A stretch of 6,689 nucleotides of DNA from an uncultured Clostridia bacterium. Its GTDB lineage: Bacteria > Bacillota > Clostridia > TANB77 > CAG-508. Position numbers and translations under genes: made by a program. The stretch lies in assembly GCA_934162925.1 (NCBI GenBank), contig CAKPJR010000062.1:1-6689 (forward strand), in the 5' to 3' direction. This document shows, one piece after another, positions 5,777 through 6,689 of this stretch (the first letter of the stretch is position 1; each line of letters opens with the position of its first letter). Under the pieces are notes generated by a model, which was not told the DNA's origin, did no database searches, and worked only from the letters and a program-made list of their open reading frames with translations.

Positions 5777-5806
5777 TTCACAAAAACGAAAAAAATAACA
5801 TATTAT
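5777..5806 (+). promoter_or_regulatory. Candidate promoter for the DUF2651-like gene
   Basis: TTCACA (5777-5782) and TATTAT (5801-5806) have an 18-base spacer, each five of six to consensus. Initiation would fall shortly before the GGAGG at 5822-5826. A perfect TATAAT at 5763-5768 lies upstream but lacks a good -35. The local A/T bias lowers confidence. Confidence 0.35.
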
Positions 5807-5834
5807 ATAAAAAATACATATGGAGGTAATTAAT

Positions 5835-6191
5835 ATGAATACATTATTAATATTTTTTGCATTACCAATAGCTGTAATAATAATATCTGCAATATTGCAA
5901 AAAGTTTTAAAAAGTCCATTAGCTGTTGCAGCTCTAATATTTGCAATATTCCTAGTAGTTACATTTGCGGCATTTGATGAAACATTTTTAATTGCAACAC
6001 TTGCATATACAATACTTGCTTTTATAACAGCAGTAATAGTTAGTTTGCTTTGTAATGAAAGTAATAACGAAGAAGATGATGATAATGATAATAATGGATG
6101 CGGTTGCTTAAGTAATCTTCTAAATACAAATAATACTAATTCTAACAATAATTCAACAGGATGTGGATGCAATAGATATAGGAGATTTTAA
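5835..6191 (+). CDS. DUF2651-like (YbeF-type) membrane protein with Cys/Asn-rich tail
   Basis: A 118-residue protein, start ATG 5835 with GGAGGTAAT (5822-5830); the ATG at 5820 overlaps that site and is rejected. Three hydrophobic segments at about 2-20 (LLIFFALPIAVIIISAI), 29-47 and 50-72 surround a conserved-looking VTFAAFDETFLIATLAYTIL stretch, which resembles the DUF2651/YbeF family of small Firmicute membrane proteins of unknown function. After C73 comes a hydrophilic tail: an acidic run NEEDDDND (78-85), GCGC (88-91), an Asn/Thr/Ser-rich linker (97-108), a second GCGC (109-112) and the basic end NRYRRF. The two GCGC motifs could bind metal or form disulfides or lipid-type attachments; that is speculation. 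It stands alone, divergent from the zinc-ribbon gene and followed at once by a hairpin repeat. Family assignment is by pattern. Confidence 0.72.
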   Translation: MNTLLIFFALPIAVIIISAILQKVLKSPLAVAALIFAIFLVVTFAAFDETFLIATLAYTILAFITAVIVSLLCNESNNEEDDDNDNNGCGCLSNLLNTNNTNSNNNSTGCGCNRYRRF

Positions 6192-6192
6192 A

Positions 6193-6245
6193 AAATTGTA
6201 ATTTGAACAAAAGGGGTCTGTCCCCATTCGTTCAAATTACAATTT
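6193..6245. repeat. Hairpin repeat, copy B (GGGGTCTGT-type palindromic element)
   Basis: The core at 6205-6233 matches 2116-2144 except for C instead of A at the first base of the CCC run, giving GGGG-TCTGT-CCCC here. Perfect 12-base arms flank it: AAATTGTAATTT (6193-6204) and AAATTACAATTT (6234-6245). With GAAC/GTTC that makes 16 uninterrupted outer pairs, then two mismatches, then the GGGG/CCCC stem. The flank sequence differs from copy A although it is also self-complementary. It starts right after a stop codon and ends 13 bases before the next -35. No T-run follows. Confidence 0.88.
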
Positions 6246-6258
6246 ATATTACTAATTA

Positions 6259-6288
6259 TTGAAATAACCTAAAAAAATATGATATAAA
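6259..6288 (+). promoter_or_regulatory. Promoter with extended -10 for the nadD-like gene
   Basis: TTGAAA (6259-6264) and TATAAA (6283-6288) have an 18-base spacer, and a TG one base before the -10 (6280-6281). Initiation near 6295 gives a leader of about 25 bases, containing the AGAGAGGTAAT ribosome site (6305-6315 region). The gene therefore need not depend on upstream transcription. Confidence 0.58.
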
Positions 6289-6319
6289 TAAAGCAACAAA
6301 TAATAGAGAGGTAATATAT

Positions 6320-6689
6320 ATGCAAAAAAGAGGAATTGCAATATTTGGAGGAAGCTTTAATCCACCACTTAATTCACACTTGGAACTAGCAAAGCAAATA
6401 ATTATAAATCTAAATTATATTGAAAAGGTTATATTTGTACCAGTAAGTACAAAATACAATAGAAAAAACAATTTGGTAAATGATAATCACAGATATAATA
6501 TGCTTGAACTAATGTGCAAGGAAGAAAAAAAACTAGAGGTTTCCGACATAGAATTAACATATGGAAGACAGCTGTACACAATAGAAACTTTAGATATATT
6601 TAAAGACGAGTATCCCGAATATGACATTTATTTTATTATGGGAACAGATAACTTAAAAGATTTGCATACATGGGTAAAACCGGAAAAAA
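6320..6689 (+). CDS. nadD: NadD-like nicotinate-nucleotide adenylyltransferase, N-terminal 123 residues (3' end outside window)
   Basis: NadD joins ATP and nicotinate mononucleotide to make deamido-NAD in cytoplasmic NAD synthesis. Start ATG 6320 with an AGAGAGGTAAT ribosome site; the frame is open to the window end. Visible: the nucleotidyltransferase P-loop region IAIFGGSFNPP (6-16), then LNSH (17-20) where the family's (H/T)xGH signature is expected; VIFVPVSTKYNRK (37-49), matching the NadD 'PxxxxPHK' substrate loop loosely; HRYNMLELM (57-65); and YFIMGTDNLKDLHTW (104-118), matching the NadD FIIGADxLxxLxxW element. H20 is kept, but the first signature His is Leu and the Gly is Ser. The second half, with the usual ISSTxIR motif, is not visible. 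A related nucleotidyltransferase subfamily is possible. It probably has its own promoter. Confidence 0.82.
   Translation, partial: MQKRGIAIFGGSFNPPLNSHLELAKQIIINLNYIEKVIFVPVSTKYNRKNNLVNDNHRYNMLELMCKEEKKLEVSDIELTYGRQLYTIETLDIFKDEYPEYDIYFIMGTDNLKDLHTWVKPEK

Noticed and set aside
5406..5798. Plus-strand open frame of 130 codons opposite the zinc-ribbon gene
   Set aside because: No convincing start signal, low-complexity Lys/Asn/Gln-rich translation, and it covers the minus-strand gene that has a clear Cys pattern and GGAGG.
5723..6172. Minus-strand open frame over the DUF2651-like gene
   Set aside because: The translation is a Leu/Ser-rich mirror of the Asn/Asp codons of the plus-strand gene; no ribosome site and no family resemblance.
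2108..6245. The two hairpin repeats as ends of one composite mobile element
   Set aside because: They are in the same orientation and are each palindromic. The DNA between them is housekeeping operons with no transposase or integrase.

Overview
The window is very AT-rich. Hand counts of single 60-base lines give about 27-28% G+C in typical coding stretches. Codons are strongly A/T-ending (TTA, AGA, ATA), Shine-Dalgarno sites are strong (GGAGG, AGGAGG) and several genes use intrinsic terminators. With a ValRS, a TIGR04086-type membrane protein, split secD/secF genes and a YvyF-like zinc-ribbon protein, this points to a low-GC Clostridia-type Firmicute, probably an uncultured gut lineage. That placement is inference from gene content and composition.

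Layout, left to right. The 3' part of valS (1-1194) is followed by a small self-contained unit: an extended -10 promoter, an unrecognised 101-aa gene of foreign-looking composition, and a strong terminator (1196-1620). Next is a four-helix TIGR04086-type membrane protein (1725-2111). A hairpin repeat starts at its stop codon, followed by a sigma-A-type promoter and a tight operon: HD-domain phosphohydrolase, SecD-like, SecF-like (2223-4910). A 20-bp-arm hairpin separates this operon from a single-domain rhodanese (4989-5327). A 22-bp-arm bidirectional terminator lies between the rhodanese and a convergent minus-strand zinc-ribbon/HTH protein (5396-5632). A divergent AT-rich spacer leads to a three-helix DUF2651-like membrane protein with a Cys/Asn-rich tail (5835-6191). 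A second copy of the hairpin repeat follows its stop codon, then an extended -10 promoter and the start of a nadD-like gene that runs off the window (6320-6689).

Two points stand out. First, the two copies of the GGGGTCTGT-type hairpin share a 29-nt core with one difference. Their flanks differ in sequence, yet each is self-complementary, so pairing rather than sequence is conserved outside the core. Both copies sit between a stop codon and the next promoter. Second, three conserved families appear in degenerate form. The SecD-like protein lacks the VDAN-type aspartate segment. The SecF-like protein has only four predicted membrane helices and lacks the GYSxNDT-type aspartate. The NadD-like protein has Leu and Ser where its nucleotidyltransferase signature normally has His and Gly. 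No complete new defence or mobile system is visible; the rest is ordinary chromosomal housekeeping.
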